From the NCBI RefSeq assembly GCF_003122325.1, contig NZ_QFBC01000001.1, positions 496,001 to 560,000 of the forward strand: a stretch of 64,000 bases of DNA, given 5' to 3'. The notes under the pieces were generated by a model. That model was not told where the DNA came from. It did not search any database and was given only the letters and a program-made list of their open reading frames with translations. This document shows positions 63,188 through 64,000 of the stretch, in pieces; the stretch's first letter is position 1, and every line of letters begins with the position of its first letter. The position numbers and the translations under genes were made by a program. This DNA comes from Rhizobium album (lineage in GTDB: Bacteria > Pseudomonadota > Alphaproteobacteria > Rhizobiales > Rhizobiaceae).

Positions 63188-64000
63188 TCAGCGGGCGGCT
63201 TCCGTGCGGTTCCGCCCGGCCTGCTTGGCGCGGTAGAGCGCCTTGTCGGCACGCTGGAACAGCTCTTCCGGGCATTCGCCGATGCATTCGGCAATGCCGG
63301 CCGACAGCGTGTAGGAGAGGTCGATGCCGGCGACCGGGGCCGAGCGGCTGACCGCCTCGCGAATACGCTCGACGATATCGACGGCGCGTTGCAGCCGGAC
63401 CCCCGGCATCAACAGCATGAATTCCTCGCCGCCGATGCGGGCGAGCGTGTCGGTATCGCGGATCTTCTGCTTGGCCAGTTCGGCGAAATGACAGAGAACC
63501 TTGTCGCCGGCCGCGTGGCCGAAGCGATCGTTGATGGTCTTGAAATGGTCGAGGTCGATGAGGGCGACGGAAAAGGCGGTGCCGCGTTCGCCGGCCTCCA
63601 GCGTCTTGTAGGAAAACACCGACATGACGTGGCGGCGATTGAGCAGGCCCGTCAGTGCATCGGTATCGGCCGCCTGCTGTGCGAGGTCGCGCGCCAGCCG
63701 CAGCAGGCTCTCGTTGGTCTTCAGCGGCGTGATGTCGGTGACGAACAGCAGCACCCAGCCGCCGTCATAGGTGGTTTCGCTCGACCAGAACCAGCTGCCG
63801 TCGACCATGTCGATCTCGAAGGAACGGTAAGGCGCGCTGCGGCGCTTCTGCCGCGCATTGGAAAGCCAGGTCTCGATGTCGACGGAAAAACGCGGGCCGG
63901 TGCGGGTGGCATGACAATGCCGCATGATGTCGTCGAAACTGGCGCAGCCCGGCTGGATATTGTAGATCCGCCGCATGCCCTCGGAGGTGAAGACCAGTCG
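63188..64000 (-). CDS. PAS-GGDEF protein (5' end beyond window)
   Basis: At least 270 residues are visible; the frame stays open to the window edge (RLVFTSEG before the first ATG at 63976), so the true start lies outside. A PAS domain (SAPYRSFEIDMVDGSWFWSSETTYDGGWVLLFVTDITP) leads into GGDEF with ALTGLLNRRH, DLDHFKTINDRFGHAAGDKVL and the intact signature GGEEF (RIGGEEFMLL). An active diguanylate cyclase is likely. Confidence 0.9.
   Translation of the reverse strand, partial: RLVFTSEGMRRIYNIQPGCASFDDIMRHCHATRTGPRFSVDIETWLSNARQKRRSAPYRSFEIDMVDGSWFWSSETTYDGGWVLLFVTDITPLKTNESLLRLARDLAQQAADTDALTGLLNRRHVMSVFSYKTLEAGERGTAFSVALIDLDHFKTINDRFGHAAGDKVLCHFAELAKQKIRDTDTLARIGGEEFMLLMPGVRLQRAVDIVERIREAVSRSAPVAGIDLSYTLSAGIAECIGECPEELFQRADKALYRAKQAGRNRTEAAR

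Overview
This is a gene-dense, GC-rich piece of a main bacterial chromosome, most likely from a Rhizobiaceae alphaproteobacterium (Rhizobium, Ensifer, Shinella or a relative; the genus cannot be settled from this sequence). The evidence is the SURF1-ispH-thrB-rnhA order next to cytochrome oxidase assembly genes, a CcrM-type GANTC methyltransferase, a BioR-type GntR regulator with TTATMKATAA boxes, the betI/betC/betB/betA choline-O-sulfate cluster, and small REP-like palindromes between genes. There is no rRNA, CRISPR array, prophage or insertion sequence. Two tRNAs are present (Gln-UUG and Pro-CGG).

Layout. 1-3.9 kb: end of a DUF983 gene, SURF1, ispH, thrB, rnhA and a Dabb protein, all on the plus strand and closed by a bidirectional terminator. 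4.0-8.1 kb: peroxiredoxin and a periplasmic DsbD-alpha-like protein (minus), YqgE, CsbD, a zinc metallopeptidase (plus), and a small secreted protein (minus). 8.2-14.6 kb: a 970-residue membrane GGDEF/EAL protein, a GNAT acetyltransferase, an M16 peptidase and thrC, all minus. 14.9-19.1 kb: a lipoprotein, a lipid kinase, a HAD phosphatase, and a biotin pair (BioR-like repressor and BioY transporter) with two BioR boxes. 19.2-22.4 kb: an ArsR regulator divergent from a NIPSNAP/ABM pair, then a von Willebrand A protein. 22.6-28.9 kb: ccrM, a SPINDLY-type glycosyltransferase, a HAD hydrolase, mutY, a GT25 glycosyltransferase and a DciA-like protein. 29.1-34.6 kb: a DsbA-like oxidoreductase, smc and a CorA-type transporter. 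34.8-42.8 kb: a small secreted protein, a PAS-GGDEF protein, ppdK, two small minus-strand genes, a DUF1499 protein and a LysR regulator. 42.9-48 kb: an MBL hydrolase coupled to a cupin, tRNA-Gln, an unknown protein, a lipoprotein, tRNA-Pro, a small membrane protein and a LacI regulator. 48-51.3 kb: the cysH-cysD-cysN sulfate-assimilation operon. 51.5-59.4 kb: the extended bet cluster. 59.7-64 kb: an orphan ParD-like protein, an EAL-CBS-GGDEF protein, a quinone oxidoreductase and a truncated GGDEF protein.

The most interesting region is the bet cluster. Read on the minus strand it runs phosphodiesterase - betI - betC - TPR gene - betB - betA. The TPR (ST7-like) gene overlaps betC and betB by 4 nt on each side, so it is a translationally coupled member of the operon. 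A RelE/XRE toxin-antitoxin pair sits in the opposite orientation between betB and betA. A perfect TTGATTG-N6-CAATCAA dyad precedes the phosphodiesterase and betI, and a second AT-rich 28-bp dyad precedes betC. Together these suggest a BetI-controlled pathway that takes choline from choline-O-sulfate, and perhaps from a phosphodiester, to glycine betaine. Four c-di-GMP-type proteins in 64 kb is also a high density.
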